DNA of 64,000 bases from Nostoc sp. 'Peltigera membranacea cyanobiont' N6 (GTDB taxonomy: Bacteria > Cyanobacteriota > Cyanobacteriia > Cyanobacteriales > Nostocaceae), in assembly GCF_002949735.1 (NCBI RefSeq), contig NZ_CP026681.1, positions 4,804,001 to 4,868,000 on the forward strand, read 5' to 3'. Of this stretch, positions 16,253 through 25,357 are shown in pieces (position 1 is the first letter of the stretch; each line of letters starts with the position of its first letter). The notes under the pieces were generated by a model. It ran no database searches, had not been told where the DNA came from, and saw nothing but the letters and a program-made list of their open reading frames with translations. The translations under genes were made by a program, and so were the position numbers.

Positions 16253-18211
16253 ATGATTTCACTTTTGCGAAAGTACAAGCGATCGCTAGCCTTTGCTATG
16301 GCTGGCTTGCTGTGTACCGTTCTGCTGGTATTTGGTAATTCTGTTTTTCAGCCGACTATGGCCGCTGGTAATGGAATTAACGTAATTATCATGATTGGCG
16401 ATGGTATGGGTTGGAACATGGCCCGAGCCGCAGCCGTTGCCAAAGGCGCTCCTTTTTATACAAGTGGTAAAGGTTCAGGTCTTAGCTTCCAAAAGCTAAC
16501 TGGATATGGATTGGTGACTACTTACGGCACAACAATTGAAGGAAATACACCAGCTAAACCAACAGGTCAGCCCCACCTAACGGGTAACTCTGCTCTGGAT
16601 GGATCTGATACATTCACCGGTGCAAGTCCTGTTCGTCCCAACTTCTCATTCAAGCCTACTCCTTTTAATCCAGGCGATCGCCTTGATGGTAACAGTTTGG
16701 CAGATGGTAATCTCACAGGTTACGACCCTAGCAAAGGCGGCCCTCTTCCTTGGATTCCTCTGACCCCTGCTAATGCTGGTACTTATGACACAGAGTACAT
16801 CAAACACAGTTATCCCGACTCTGCTAACACCGCTACAACTCTTTATACTGGCGTAAAGAGCTTTAACAACGCGATGGGTGTAGACATTTACGAGAAAAAG
16901 TTGAAAACCATCCTGGAAATTGCCAAGGAAAATAGTAAGTCTACAGGACTAGTTACTTCTGTACCCATTAGCCATGCAACGCCTGGTGCTGCGGCTTCTT
17001 TTGTAAATCGTCGCAGCAAATACGATAGTAAGTACGACCCTACCAAGACTAACCAAGACAGTGTTCTGCAACAGACATTGCTAAACTTTCAGCCTAATGT
17101 TTTGTTGGGTGGCGGTCATCCGAAAGACTTTGACAATAAAAGTAGTACAAGTACCGCAGAGGGTGTCTTTAACTATACGTATATTACAGAAGACACTTAT
17201 CAACATCTCAGCAATAACCCTACGTCCAATCGTTACGGCTATACCTTTTTAGAACGCGGCCCTAATGCAACTCAGACACTGCTAAACACGGCTGCTAAAC
17301 TCGATCCCAATAAGGGAGACAAATTATTTGGTCTATACGGTGCGCGTGGACAAGAAGGCAACCTTCCTACTAGCTCTTCTAAGGGAGACTACAGTTTAAC
17401 AGGTCTGAACAACGGCTCGCTCTATAGCTCTGTTGTTAAGAGTGTAAGTCCCTGTCCATCAGGTCAGATTATTCCTGGTACATCTGGGGATTGTGTTCCT
17501 GTTGTCGATGCAACAGGGAACCCAATTTCTGGCCCCACACCTGATACTGTCCGTCCTCTAGCTCCCGGTGAAACCGATGCTAGTTTTATCGCCAGAGAGA
17601 TTAACGAAAATCCGACTTTAGCCGATCTCACCAAAGCAGCTTTAACAGTTCTAGGTAAAGACAAAGACGGCTTTTGGCTGATGGTTGAGGGAGGTGATAT
17701 AGACTGGTCTGCTCATGACAACAACATGGATAACCTAATCGGTACCATGAATGATTTTGATAAGGCAGTCCAACAGGTCATTACTTGGGTAGAGAATCAT
17801 GGTGGTTGGAGTAAAAACCTACTCCTTGTAACTGCTGACCATGACCACTATTTGACTCTGAATAATGACTTTGCCTCTAAATTGACTCCTAATCCCGATC
17901 CTAATCAGGCTAGAGGCTTGAAGTATAACGCTAAGGATATTACCTTCAACAAACACAACCCTAAAGATGCTGGTCATTTTTGGGGAGCCGATCCAAATTA
18001 CAAGTACCTCTGGGGTAGCCATAGCCGTCGGATTGTACCTGTTTACTACCAAGGTGCTTATTCATCAACTTTGACTCGATCCTTTGGACAAAAGCTTGAG
18101 TTTACAGATAGTTCTGGTACTTACAGTGCGCCCGGTGTTCGGGGTGTAGTCGATCAGAGTCATATCTTCCAAGCCATGAAAACTGCGATCGCAGGCAAGT
18201 CTGTAAATTGA
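16253..18211 (+). CDS. phoA: PhoA-type alkaline phosphatase, secreted
   Basis: This enzyme hydrolyses phosphate monoesters outside the cytoplasm to supply phosphate. It has a signal peptide (residues 1-38, ending TMAAG). Metal-binding Asp is in IMIGDGMG (D50). The phosphorylated Ser190 lies in YPDSANTATTLYTG, EGGDIDWSAHDNN binds metal near residue 480, and TADHDHY lies near 526. At 652 residues it is larger than E. coli PhoA because of inserted loops. It is preceded by a small signal-anchor gene and followed by a PEP-CTERM gene. A possible Pho box lies upstream of the pair. Confidence 0.9.
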   Translation: MISLLRKYKRSLAFAMAGLLCTVLLVFGNSVFQPTMAAGNGINVIIMIGDGMGWNMARAAAVAKGAPFYTSGKGSGLSFQKLTGYGLVTTYGTTIEGNTPAKPTGQPHLTGNSALDGSDTFTGASPVRPNFSFKPTPFNPGDRLDGNSLADGNLTGYDPSKGGPLPWIPLTPANAGTYDTEYIKHSYPDSANTATTLYTGVKSFNNAMGVDIYEKKLKTILEIAKENSKSTGLVTSVPISHATPGAAASFVNRRSKYDSKYDPTKTNQDSVLQQTLLNFQPNVLLGGGHPKDFDNKSSTSTAEGVFNYTYITEDTYQHLSNNPTSNRYGYTFLERGPNATQTLLNTAAKLDPNKGDKLFGLYGARGQEGNLPTSSSKGDYSLTGLNNGSLYSSVVKSVSPCPSGQIIPGTSGDCVPVVDATGNPISGPTPDTVRPLAPGETDASFIAREINENPTLADLTKAALTVLGKDKDGFWLMVEGGDIDWSAHDNNMDNLIGTMNDFDKAVQQVITWVENHGGWSKNLLLVTADHDHYLTLNNDFASKLTPNPDPNQARGLKYNAKDITFNKHNPKDAGHFWGADPNYKYLWGSHSRRIVPVYYQGAYSSTLTRSFGQKLEFTDSSGTYSAPGVRGVVDQSHIFQAMKTAIAGKSVN

Positions 18212-18327
18212 ATCCACCGGTTCACTAAACACTAACTATGTTGCAGAGACGTGGTAATACACACACGTCTCTATCTCATAAAACTATTGCGGTATTTTTG
18301 CACCAGTTCTTTTATCTAGAGAAAAAA

Positions 18328-18837
18328 ATGACTGACTCCATCTTCAAGAAGTTAGCAGCTGCAACGTTAGGAACTGCTTTGATTTTTTCATTAGGCGAGA
18401 CTATCCCCGCTCAAGCAGCAGCCCTAACTTATAATTTTTTTAACGACGATAAAACTCTCACAGGCACTTTTTCATTCGACCAAGCAGCAGCAGCAGACGA
18501 TCAAGAAGTAACGATCGCTGAAGGTTTAAAGATTTCTGCTAACTATGGTGGAAAGTTATACACTGAAGCGGACGATCCTTTAGCGTCAGTTTTCACCGAC
18601 TTTTCGGGAACAATTTTTAACCAAGCCGGGTTAGGGTTGTATTTTACACCTAGTACTTTTAATGTCTTCCGCGATAGTTTTATCGATTTGAATGATTCAA
18701 GTAGTGCGGGTGTTCAAACTGTCACTTACACAAGTGTTCCAGAGCCAAGTTTGATGTTTGGATTGTCTGTATTTGGGTTGAGTTTGTTCTTGGGTAAAAA
18801 GATAGGATATTCTAGACCATCAAGTACAAAAGCTTAA
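18328..18837 (+). CDS. PEP-CTERM sorting domain protein
   Basis: From ATG 18328 the product has 169 residues: a signal peptide (LAAATLGTALIFSLGETIPAQAAA region), a small exported domain and a C-terminal PEP-CTERM tail. The tail is VPEPS, a hydrophobic helix (LSVFGLSLFL), then a basic GKK end. Such proteins are sorted by an exosortase to the cell surface or matrix. The frame is open from 18238, but the extra residues precede the signal peptide and are unlikely. It follows alkaline phosphatase by 116 bases and ends at a good terminator. Confidence 0.85.
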   Translation: MTDSIFKKLAAATLGTALIFSLGETIPAQAAALTYNFFNDDKTLTGTFSFDQAAAADDQEVTIAEGLKISANYGGKLYTEADDPLASVFTDFSGTIFNQAGLGLYFTPSTFNVFRDSFIDLNDSSSAGVQTVTYTSVPEPSLMFGLSVFGLSLFLGKKIGYSRPSSTKA

Positions 18838-18888
18838 ACCAGATCGTCAAGAATAAACTGTTAGGCAGTTGATTTGCATCTATTTAAA

Positions 18889-18920
18889 ACAGGGTGGAAT
18901 TATCCACCCTGTAAATTTTT
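18889..18920 (+). terminator. rho-independent terminator
   Basis: The perfect 10-bp stem ACAGGGTGGA (18889-18898) / TCCACCCTGT (18903-18912) is followed by AAATTTTT. It ends the PEP-CTERM transcript. Confidence 0.85.
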
Positions 18921-19152
18921 AATATTTATAGGTCAATGCAGTTTAATGTGAGTTCGATGAACCTCTCCCTGACTTGAACTTTTGTCTAGAAACGATCGCA
19001 ATCCTATTGAATTTATAAAAATTGAAAGCCTCAGATTCCCGACTTCTCTAAGATGTTGGGAATTTTATTATTCAGTTGCATGAATAAAATATACCTGGAT
19101 TAGTTCAGATATAATAATGACTCATTCTTTGTTGTCCTAAGTGGAGAAATAA

Positions 19153-20355
19153 ATGGGTCGCGCCAAAAAGGTTGTCTTGGCATATTCTGGTGGAGTAGAT
19201 ACTTCCGTTTGCATCCCTTACCTCAAAGAGGAGTGGGGTGTGGAAGAGGTGATTACTCTAGCAGCAGATTTAGGTCAGGGAGATGAATTAGAGCCAGTTC
19301 GAGAAAAAGCTCTGAAATCGGGTGCAAGTGAATCACTCGTGGCGGATGTGAAAGACAGCTTCGTTAAAGATTACGCCTTTGGAGCGATTCAAGCCAACTC
19401 CCTCTATGAAAATCGTTATCCTCTAGGAACTGCTCTTGCCCGGCCACTGATTGCTAAAGTATTAGTAGAAACGGCTGAAAAATATGGTGCTGATGCGATC
19501 GCTCACGGTTGTACCGGTAAAGGTAACGATCAGGTTCGTTTTGATGTCTCTGTCACCGCTTTAAACCCTAACCTAAAGATCCTCGCACCAGCCAGAGAAT
19601 GGGGCATGAGCCGTGAGGAAACTATCGCTTATGGTGAGAAGTTTGGTATCCCCTCACCAGTCAAAAAATCTTCTCCCTACAGCATTGACAAAAATTTACT
19701 TGGTCGTAGTATTGAAGCGGGTAGTCTCGAAGATCCTTCATTTGAGCCACCAGAAGAAATTTATGAGATGACCAAAGCGATCGCTGATACTCCGAACGAG
19801 CCAGAATACATCGAAATTGGTTTCCAGGGTGGCATTCCCACAAGCATCAACGGCATAGCTAAAAAGCCAGTTGAGCTAATTGAACAACTCAATCAGCTTG
19901 TAGGAAATCACGGCATTGGACGGATCGATATGATTGAAAACCGTCTGGTAGGAATCAAATCGCGGGAAATCTACGAATCACCCGCGATGTTAGTGCTAAT
20001 TCAGGCACATAGGGATTTAGAAAGCTTGACTCTGACAGCAGATGTCACCCATTACAAGCGTGGTATTGAAGAAACTTACAGCCAAATCGTTTACAACGGT
20101 CTGTGGTACAGTCCACTCAAAGTTGCACTGGATGCCTTTATTCAAAAGACACAAGAGCGAGTCTCTGGAACTGTGCGAGTGAAGTTATTCAAGGGTAACT
20201 CTACGATAGTTGGACGTTCAAGCGATAATTCCCTCTATACTCCTGATTTGGCAACCTACGGAGCGGAAGACCAATTCGATCACAAAGCTGCTGAAGGCTT
20301 TATCTACGTTTGGGGGCTACCAACTCGCATTTGGTCGCGGCAAATTAAAAGTTAG
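19153..20355 (+). CDS. argG: argininosuccinate synthase
   Basis: ArgG condenses citrulline and aspartate with ATP in arginine biosynthesis, and also feeds cyanophycin in cyanobacteria. The P-loop LAYSGGVDTSV is at residues 9-19. Conserved AHGCTGKGNDQVRF, SPYSIDKNLLGRS and YHLSPLK-like (YSPLKVALDAF) segments follow. The 400 residues are the normal length. GGAGA precedes ATG 19153. A TATAAT-like -10 lies at 19110. Palindromic repeats end the transcript. Confidence 0.97.
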   Translation: MGRAKKVVLAYSGGVDTSVCIPYLKEEWGVEEVITLAADLGQGDELEPVREKALKSGASESLVADVKDSFVKDYAFGAIQANSLYENRYPLGTALARPLIAKVLVETAEKYGADAIAHGCTGKGNDQVRFDVSVTALNPNLKILAPAREWGMSREETIAYGEKFGIPSPVKKSSPYSIDKNLLGRSIEAGSLEDPSFEPPEEIYEMTKAIADTPNEPEYIEIGFQGGIPTSINGIAKKPVELIEQLNQLVGNHGIGRIDMIENRLVGIKSREIYESPAMLVLIQAHRDLESLTLTADVTHYKRGIEETYSQIVYNGLWYSPLKVALDAFIQKTQERVSGTVRVKLFKGNSTIVGRSSDNSLYTPDLATYGAEDQFDHKAAEGFIYVWGLPTRIWSRQIKS

Positions 20356-20434
20356 GAGTTACTAGGAGCTAGGAGTTGAAATGCAAAATACAAAAGTGAA
20401 AATTAAAAAAATAATTTTTCACTTTACTCCAAAC

Positions 20435-20493
20435 AGACGCGATTAATCGCGTCTCTACTCCAAACTGCTGTACAGACGCGATTAATCGCGTCT
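20435..20493. repeat. two copies of a 20-bp perfect palindrome
   Basis: AGACGCGATTAATCGCGTCT occurs at 20435-20454 and 20474-20493, each followed by CT. The second copy is followed by TTTTT on the plus strand. They sit in the convergent gap between argG and dedA and can terminate transcription. A half-degenerate copy occurs at 37622-37644, and a relative based on GAGACGCAAAATTTTG occurs near 56454. Confidence 0.8.
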
Positions 20494-20497
20494 CTTT

Positions 20498-21130
20498 TTA
20501 CTCCTCACTACTGGCTTCCTTTACTTGACGAGACTCTAACCACAGGGGTACAACAATTAAGGTAGCGAGGATCAGTAAGGCTGCGATCGCAAATTGACCC
20601 ACCCAAGCAACTAATTGTTCTAGAGAGACAATTCTGCCAGCAAAAAAAGCTAATGTCACCATCAAACTAGCCCAAGCAACTGCTCCTAAAAAATTGTATA
20701 AAAAGAATTTTGCAAAAGGCATTTCAGCTATACCAGCTAGTGGTGCAGCAAAAACTCGCAATAACGCCAAGAAACGTCCGAAAAATACAGCTTTAGCAGC
20801 ATTTTGACTAAATTGATCTTTAATAGTCAGCAGCCGTACTTCAGAAATCCGAAATATGCTACCAACTTTTACCAAAAAAGGCCAACCACTAAGTCTACCA
20901 ATCCAATAGCCACAAGTGCCGCCAATTACAGCACCCATAATTGCATCACCGAGAACCAGCCAGAAATTTAGTTCATCGCTGCCAGCTAAAAACCCGCCCA
21001 CAAGGGTCACGGTTTCACCAGGAAGGGGAATGCCTAAATTTTCTAGCAAAATGCCCAAAAAGATTGCCCAATACCCGTAACTATGGGCTACTTTCTGGAT
21101 ATTTTCTAGGGAAATCAGCTCTAAAGACAT
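20498..21130 (-). CDS. DedA family (SNARE-associated/VTT) membrane protein
   Basis: DedA proteins are polytopic inner-membrane proteins implicated in undecaprenyl-phosphate or phospholipid flipping and membrane homeostasis. The 210-residue product shows ENLGIPLPGETVTLVGGFLA, the re-entrant Pro/Glu region. The conserved FFGRFLALLRVFAAPLAGIA motif carries the essential Arg residues, and further helices follow. Length and motifs are normal. It converges on argG with the palindromic repeats in between. Confidence 0.9.
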   Translation of the reverse strand: MSLELISLENIQKVAHSYGYWAIFLGILLENLGIPLPGETVTLVGGFLAGSDELNFWLVLGDAIMGAVIGGTCGYWIGRLSGWPFLVKVGSIFRISEVRLLTIKDQFSQNAAKAVFFGRFLALLRVFAAPLAGIAEMPFAKFFLYNFLGAVAWASLMVTLAFFAGRIVSLEQLVAWVGQFAIAALLILATLIVVPLWLESRQVKEASSEE

Positions 21131-21617
21131 TCCGCACCACCGTCTTTACAAATTTTTACTTTTATTATATCTTTGCTTGTTTTTGGGCGGGGTGTCAATT
21201 AAACCGCTACATTGACTCATTAGGTCGTCATTTTAATTCTGAGTAATCCATAGTTAATACTCTATGGAAACTATTAATTTTTTAATATTAACTGCATAAA
21301 TCTTAGCATTTGCTACCACAATTTAATTTTATTTAAAAATAAATAAAAAGAAATTACAAAAACTTTATATGTTTCTAGTTAAATTATAAAAATTTCGTAA
21401 AAGATACGGTTGATACCGAAATTATGAGGTCGTTATGCCTATATTTATGAAAGTTATCACAAATTATACGACATGAATACTGAAATAATTCCTCTCAATT
21501 GCACGGCTGCAATCCCATAAGTATCAGGGTAAACAGCCATTTAGCCATTGAAAGAGAAGAAGTATTTATGTCATTTTTCGATTTTTAGTCAACTGTTCTA
21601 ATTACCCTGTTCAATTT
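21131..21617. other. AT-rich intergenic region upstream of dedA and the STAS gene
   Basis: About 490 bases separate divergent genes. I see no coding frame and no strong hairpin. It presumably holds both promoters. Confidence 0.4.
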
Positions 21618-21968
21618 ATGATTCTCACACAAGAACTTCAAGTTATTTTGTTTAAACCCCAAGGAAGCATAGATTTAGAAGGCGGCAAAGCTTTGAGCGA
21701 ACAGATGGCTGGAGTAGTGCCTCAAGCTCATCAACTCTGGGTTATCGATCTAGCGGAAGTTAATTTCATGGACAGTTCTGGATTAGTTCCTTTAGTAAAA
21801 GGTTTGAAAGCTGCACGTCAGAGCGGTTGCCGTTTAGTTTTATGCAACGTGCAAGCTCCTGTACGGCTAATTTTGGAACTTACCCAACTAGATTCAGTTT
21901 TTGAAATTTTTCCCACTTACAAAGACATTTTTACTGCCGGAAATAATAGTCTGGTGCTAGCAGGCTAG
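21618..21968 (+). CDS. STAS-domain anti-sigma factor antagonist-like protein
   Basis: The 116-residue protein is a single STAS domain (SpoIIAA/RsbV type). These switch anti-sigma kinases or other partners by phosphorylation of a Ser. The expected segment VNFMDSSGLVPLV is present, with S53/S54 as the candidate site. No kinase or phosphatase partner is adjacent, so its pathway is unknown. The last codons lie in a 19-bp sequence that is repeated 113 bases downstream, which may mean that the 3' end was remodelled. Start ATG 21618. Confidence 0.85.
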   Translation: MILTQELQVILFKPQGSIDLEGGKALSEQMAGVVPQAHQLWVIDLAEVNFMDSSGLVPLVKGLKAARQSGCRLVLCNVQAPVRLILELTQLDSVFEIFPTYKDIFTAGNNSLVLAG

Positions 21969-22079
21969 ATAATAAATCTACCTATAGAAGGATGGTAGAG
22001 TCAATCAATATTTGCATATTTTCATATTTCCCTAAATATCCTCACATTGCCAAAATTAACAGTCTGGTGCTAGCAGGCT
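21948..22079 (+). repeat. 19-bp direct repeat at the STAS gene end
   Basis: AGTCTGGTGCTAGCAGGCT occurs at 21948-21966, overlapping the end of the STAS gene, and again at 22061-22079, where it is followed by GG and six T. The second copy may mark a duplicated 3' end or a terminator. Confidence 0.7.
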
Positions 22080-22465
22080 GGTTTTTTATATTGTCTAGAT
22101 CGGAAATGCCGAGGAAAGCTTACGGCTTTGATCGAGGTGGACTCAATGACAGATCAATGAATCTGCTTAATCGAACACCACATCTACCATAAGATATATA
22201 TCTAGCAGGAAATTACCAAAATTAGTCAAAGAAAATGCAATTCTTTGCATTTCTTACTAGCTTTATCAAATTACTCTGAGCTAAATACTCTCTATATCCA
22301 ACGCAATTAGCGCAAGGAAGCAGGAGGCAAGAAAGGTTAGAATAATTAGCCTTTGCCTTATTTCTAACTCTATAGTCATTTTTACCCTGATGTACTACTT
22401 GGATATCTCCAAGATGCTTTGCTATGACAATTTCTTACCTCTTTGATTCCACCATAATGGTAAAT
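22080..22465. other. intergenic region, no gene seen
   Basis: About 385 bases lie between the STAS gene and a convergent coiled-coil gene. Short open frames here have no ribosome-binding site or recognisable product. Confidence 0.4.
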
Positions 22466-23026
22466 TTAGGCATTCTGGGGAGTTGAAATATTAGTTTGTT
22501 CGGATGCTGGGCGCGGAAAATTTGGCAAATCAATTCCACTGTGACTAGCATTGCGAGTTTTGAGTGCTAAACGGTAACTCACACTTTGCAGTTCTGCTTG
22601 CAATTGGCGATTTTCCCGTTGTAGTGTTGCTACCTTTTCTCTGACTGGTGTCATCCGCTCTTCAAACTTCCGCCGATAAATTTGAGGCAACTCTTGTACT
22701 ACTTGCTCTAACATCCGAGTGCGATCTGTAAGTTCTTGAACTGACTGTCGCAATTGGTAAATTTCGGAGTCACGAGTTGTAATTTGTTCTTGGTAGAACG
22801 CTACCTGCTGCTCCACAGCTTGGAGTTGTTCTTGCAAAGCCTGCAACTGGCTCATATCGCGCTCCAGATCCGGCTGTTGGGGCATAAAACTGGTGTTACC
22901 CTTTACCAGCCGGAAGAGTTCTTGAGATAGTTGTTGCACTAATTGATCGCGGAGTTGCAACTCTTGGCGTAGCTGCGAAACTTCCGTAGAGAGAACTTGG
23001 ATATTGGGTGTATCAGATTGGCTCAC
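22466..23026 (-). CDS. coiled-coil protein of unknown function
   Basis: The 186-residue product is almost entirely Gln/Leu/Glu-rich coiled coil (VSQLRQELQLRDQLVQQLSQ; LQALQEQLQAVEQQVAFYQE), with a Pro-rich C-terminal tail. No signal or membrane segment is present. It lies 196 bases downstream of rpsF on the same strand, with tandem repeats in between. The start is GTG 23026. I cannot assign a role; a structural or scaffold protein is plausible. Confidence 0.65.
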   Translation of the reverse strand: MSQSDTPNIQVLSTEVSQLRQELQLRDQLVQQLSQELFRLVKGNTSFMPQQPDLERDMSQLQALQEQLQAVEQQVAFYQEQITTRDSEIYQLRQSVQELTDRTRMLEQVVQELPQIYRRKFEERMTPVREKVATLQRENRQLQAELQSVSYRLALKTRNASHSGIDLPNFPRPASEQTNISTPQNA

Positions 23027-23159
23027 AGTAGCTTACAGCTCCCATTCAGAATCTTGTCCACTCTTAGGTATAACTGCGGGAGTACTACCTTTGGCAAGTA
23101 TTTGTTAATTTAGCATTCCCAAATAAGTCACGGAAAAAGAAAAAGACAAAATTTTACTG

Positions 23160-23190
23160 AATGGGAATTGGGAATTGGGAATTGGGAATT
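23160..23190. repeat. short tandem heptamer repeat
   Basis: GGGAATT units are repeated about four times just downstream of rpsF. Confidence 0.75.
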
Positions 23191-23222
23191 ACATTTCCTC
23201 TTTCCCCTCTGCTCCCTGCTCC

Positions 23223-23579
23223 TTAAACTGAAACTGGTGCAGCTACTTTAGTGGGCTTTTCCTTTTCCTCTTTAGGAGGTTTTTCCTCTGCGATATCCTG
23301 CTTAACTGTCAAATAGCGAATCACTTCTTCACTCAAACGCATAGCGCGTTCAAAAGGAGCGATCGCAGTTGCAGGCGCACTGTAGTTTAACTGGATATAA
23401 ATCCCATCGCGGTGTTTTTTGATTTCATAAGCTAGACGACGCTTACCACGATTTTGAATTTGGATTTCCTCAGCGCCTTGATCGCGAAGCAAATTCTGAT
23501 ATTTAGCAATTGCTTGCTCTGCCTGTTCGTCTCCCAGGTCAGGACGCAGGATGTACATTGTTTCGTAATTTGTAGTCAT
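23223..23579 (-). CDS. rpsF: 30S ribosomal protein S6
   Basis: S6 binds the central domain of 16S rRNA with S18. The 118-residue protein starts MTTNYETMYILRPDLG and contains GKRRLAYEIKKHRDGIYIQL, both diagnostic. The C-terminal Lys/Glu/Pro-rich tail is common in cyanobacteria. I chose ATG 23579 because AAGGA lies about 13 bases upstream and the product then begins like other S6 proteins; a TTG at 23603 is unlikely. It stands apart from other ribosomal genes, as is usual in cyanobacteria. Confidence 0.95.
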   Translation of the reverse strand: MTTNYETMYILRPDLGDEQAEQAIAKYQNLLRDQGAEEIQIQNRGKRRLAYEIKKHRDGIYIQLNYSAPATAIAPFERAMRLSEEVIRYLTVKQDIAEEKPPKEEKEKPTKVAAPVSV

Positions 23580-23824
23580 ATTTTCCAATTTCCTTATGGA
23601 CAAAAACGGTTGCTGACTTTAATTTATACCTGATTTAAATTTAAAATACCAGTATTAATCAACATCGGAAGCAACAAGGAACTATAATCTTACCAGTTTT
23701 CAATTTTGTTTCATTAGCCAAATCGCCAAAGTTTGGATTTTTGGATGTCCATAATGAAAACTAACTGAGAATTGCTACTCACTGACTGTTTCTAATTGCA
23801 GATAAAAGGATATTCATCAAGGTT

Positions 23825-24598
23825 ATGGCGCAGCGCTATGTGCGAATTCAAAATCAAGAAGGACAGATTTACTATGGGATACTACAACTATCCCTGAATG
23901 TGCAGGTGTTAGATGCTCCGCCCTGGTTACAAGGACAACCCACCGATCTAACTTTGACACCAGAAAATTACCAAATTCTGGCTCCTTGCGCTCCTTCAAA
24001 AATTGTGGCCGTGGGTAAGAATTATGCAGACCATGCTGCCGAAATGGGAACTTCAGTACCTTCTGAGCCACTAATCTTTCTCAAACCACCCACGACTATT
24101 ATTCCATCCGAGAAGGAAATTAAGTATCCTCGCCAGTCACAAAGAGTTGACTACGAAGGAGAGTTAGCTTTAATAATTGGCGATTATGCTTTTGAATGTA
24201 CGCCAGAGGTAGCCCAAACCAAAATTTGGGGCTACACCATCGCCAATGACGTAACAGCGCGGGATTTACAAAAACTGGATGGTCAATGGACGCGAGCCAA
24301 AGGTTTTGATACTTTCTGTCCCTTGGGTCCTTGGATTGTGCGGGAGTTAAATCCAGGAGCGAGATTGCAGACTTTTGTGAATGATGACCCTAACCCAGTC
24401 CAATCTGCCTGTATCGATCGGATGGTTTTTTCCCCCGATGTGATAGTTTCCTACATTAGCCAGGTTATGACGCTACTACCCGGTGATTTGATCCTTACAG
24501 GTACACCAGAGGGTGTAAGTCCGTTGCATCCAGGCGATCGCGTCCGCGTCGAAATTGAAGGTATTGGTCGCCTGGAAAACACCGTAGCGACCCGTTAA
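23825..24598 (+). CDS. fumarylacetoacetate hydrolase family protein
   Basis: The family includes FAH, 2-keto-4-pentenoate hydratases and acylpyruvases. The metal-binding acids are visible: E111 and E113 in DYEGELALIIGD and D142 in IANDVTARD. KNYADHAAEMG near residue 65 and GTPEGVSPLHPGDRV near the C-terminus are typical of the acylpyruvate hydrolase/oxaloacetate decarboxylase branch (YcgM/FAHD1-like). The length of 257 residues is normal. The substrate cannot be determined. It ends 3 bases before the convergent Tic20-like gene. Confidence 0.88.
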   Translation: MAQRYVRIQNQEGQIYYGILQLSLNVQVLDAPPWLQGQPTDLTLTPENYQILAPCAPSKIVAVGKNYADHAAEMGTSVPSEPLIFLKPPTTIIPSEKEIKYPRQSQRVDYEGELALIIGDYAFECTPEVAQTKIWGYTIANDVTARDLQKLDGQWTRAKGFDTFCPLGPWIVRELNPGARLQTFVNDDPNPVQSACIDRMVFSPDVIVSYISQVMTLLPGDLILTGTPEGVSPLHPGDRVRVEIEGIGRLENTVATR

Positions 24599-24601
24599 CA
24601 A

Positions 24602-25078
24602 CTAGCGCACTTGCATATACACTGCATCGGAAATCGCCGGGATTTCCGCATAACGCCCACTTACAGACTGGATGACGGAATATGCAACTGCTCCCACTAT
24701 GCCGATAAAAATCGTTGTAGATAGGGTTTGAATTGCAAAACCACCAACCGGAATTAATCCCACAACATCGGTGAGGATGTTAAACAAAAAGATAATGATG
24801 TCCAAAAGGATTGCTTGCATGGTGTTAAAACGAATAAAGTGACTAATTTTTTCGTTTCTGACTACCAGCAAAAATAAAGCAAAGAAAATAATCATTCCTG
24901 CATAACGCACACCGTAGTAAATTTTCAACAATGGTATGAGTGGCAGAAACAGTAGTTGTAGTGGTGGAAAGTCTGAGAACAAATATCTACCAAATACAAA
25001 AACCTCAATTAGAGGCAGCAAATAAGGCAAGCAAGCAAAAATCCGATCTGAAACCGTTGTAGACCCGCGCCAAGACAT
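24602..25078 (-). CDS. Tic20 family protein (Ycf60-like)
   Basis: Tic20 is the chloroplast inner-envelope protein translocon component; cyanobacterial relatives have unknown roles. The 158-residue protein starts MSWRGSTTVSDRIFACLPYL and has four membrane helices. It ends with a short polar tail (GRYAEIPAISDAVYMQVR) typical of the cyanobacterial form. ATG 25078 is supported by GGAGAACG upstream. It converges with the FAH-family gene. Confidence 0.85.
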   Translation of the reverse strand: MSWRGSTTVSDRIFACLPYLLPLIEVFVFGRYLFSDFPPLQLLFLPLIPLLKIYYGVRYAGMIIFFALFLLVVRNEKISHFIRFNTMQAILLDIIIFLFNILTDVVGLIPVGGFAIQTLSTTIFIGIVGAVAYSVIQSVSGRYAEIPAISDAVYMQVR

Positions 25079-25159
25079 TATGCGTTCTCCTGTGGTTAAA
25101 TTTCTATAGTTACTTGAGCTTAGGATAACGCAGTTGCTTGGTCTTGCTGGTAAATTAAA

Positions 25160-25357
25160 CTATTCTATATGGGCGATGAGAAAGCCCATCATGCATTCAT
25201 ACTGGTCTGGTTGCTGTTGAGTAAGTTTATGAATGGCTTGACCACAGCGTAGTTCACCTCCACGCCAACGGGGTTGACCGCTTCTGTCAGCGAGTAAACA
25301 AGACTGGCAAACTTGCTCAGGGGCAAGGATTTGCTCGTCCATTAAAATGACTAGCAT
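25160..25357 (-). CDS. small Cys-containing cyanobacterial protein
   Basis: ATG 25357 follows a very strong AGGAGGG ribosome-binding site, which sets the start (the frame is open to 25393). The 65-residue product has CQSCLLADRSG, ELRCGQAIH and YECMMGF. The four spaced Cys residues could bind a metal ion. The family is unknown to me. It lies upstream of the Tic20-like gene on the same strand, 81 bases away. Confidence 0.65.
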   Translation of the reverse strand: MLVILMDEQILAPEQVCQSCLLADRSGQPRWRGGELRCGQAIHKLTQQQPDQYECMMGFLIAHIE

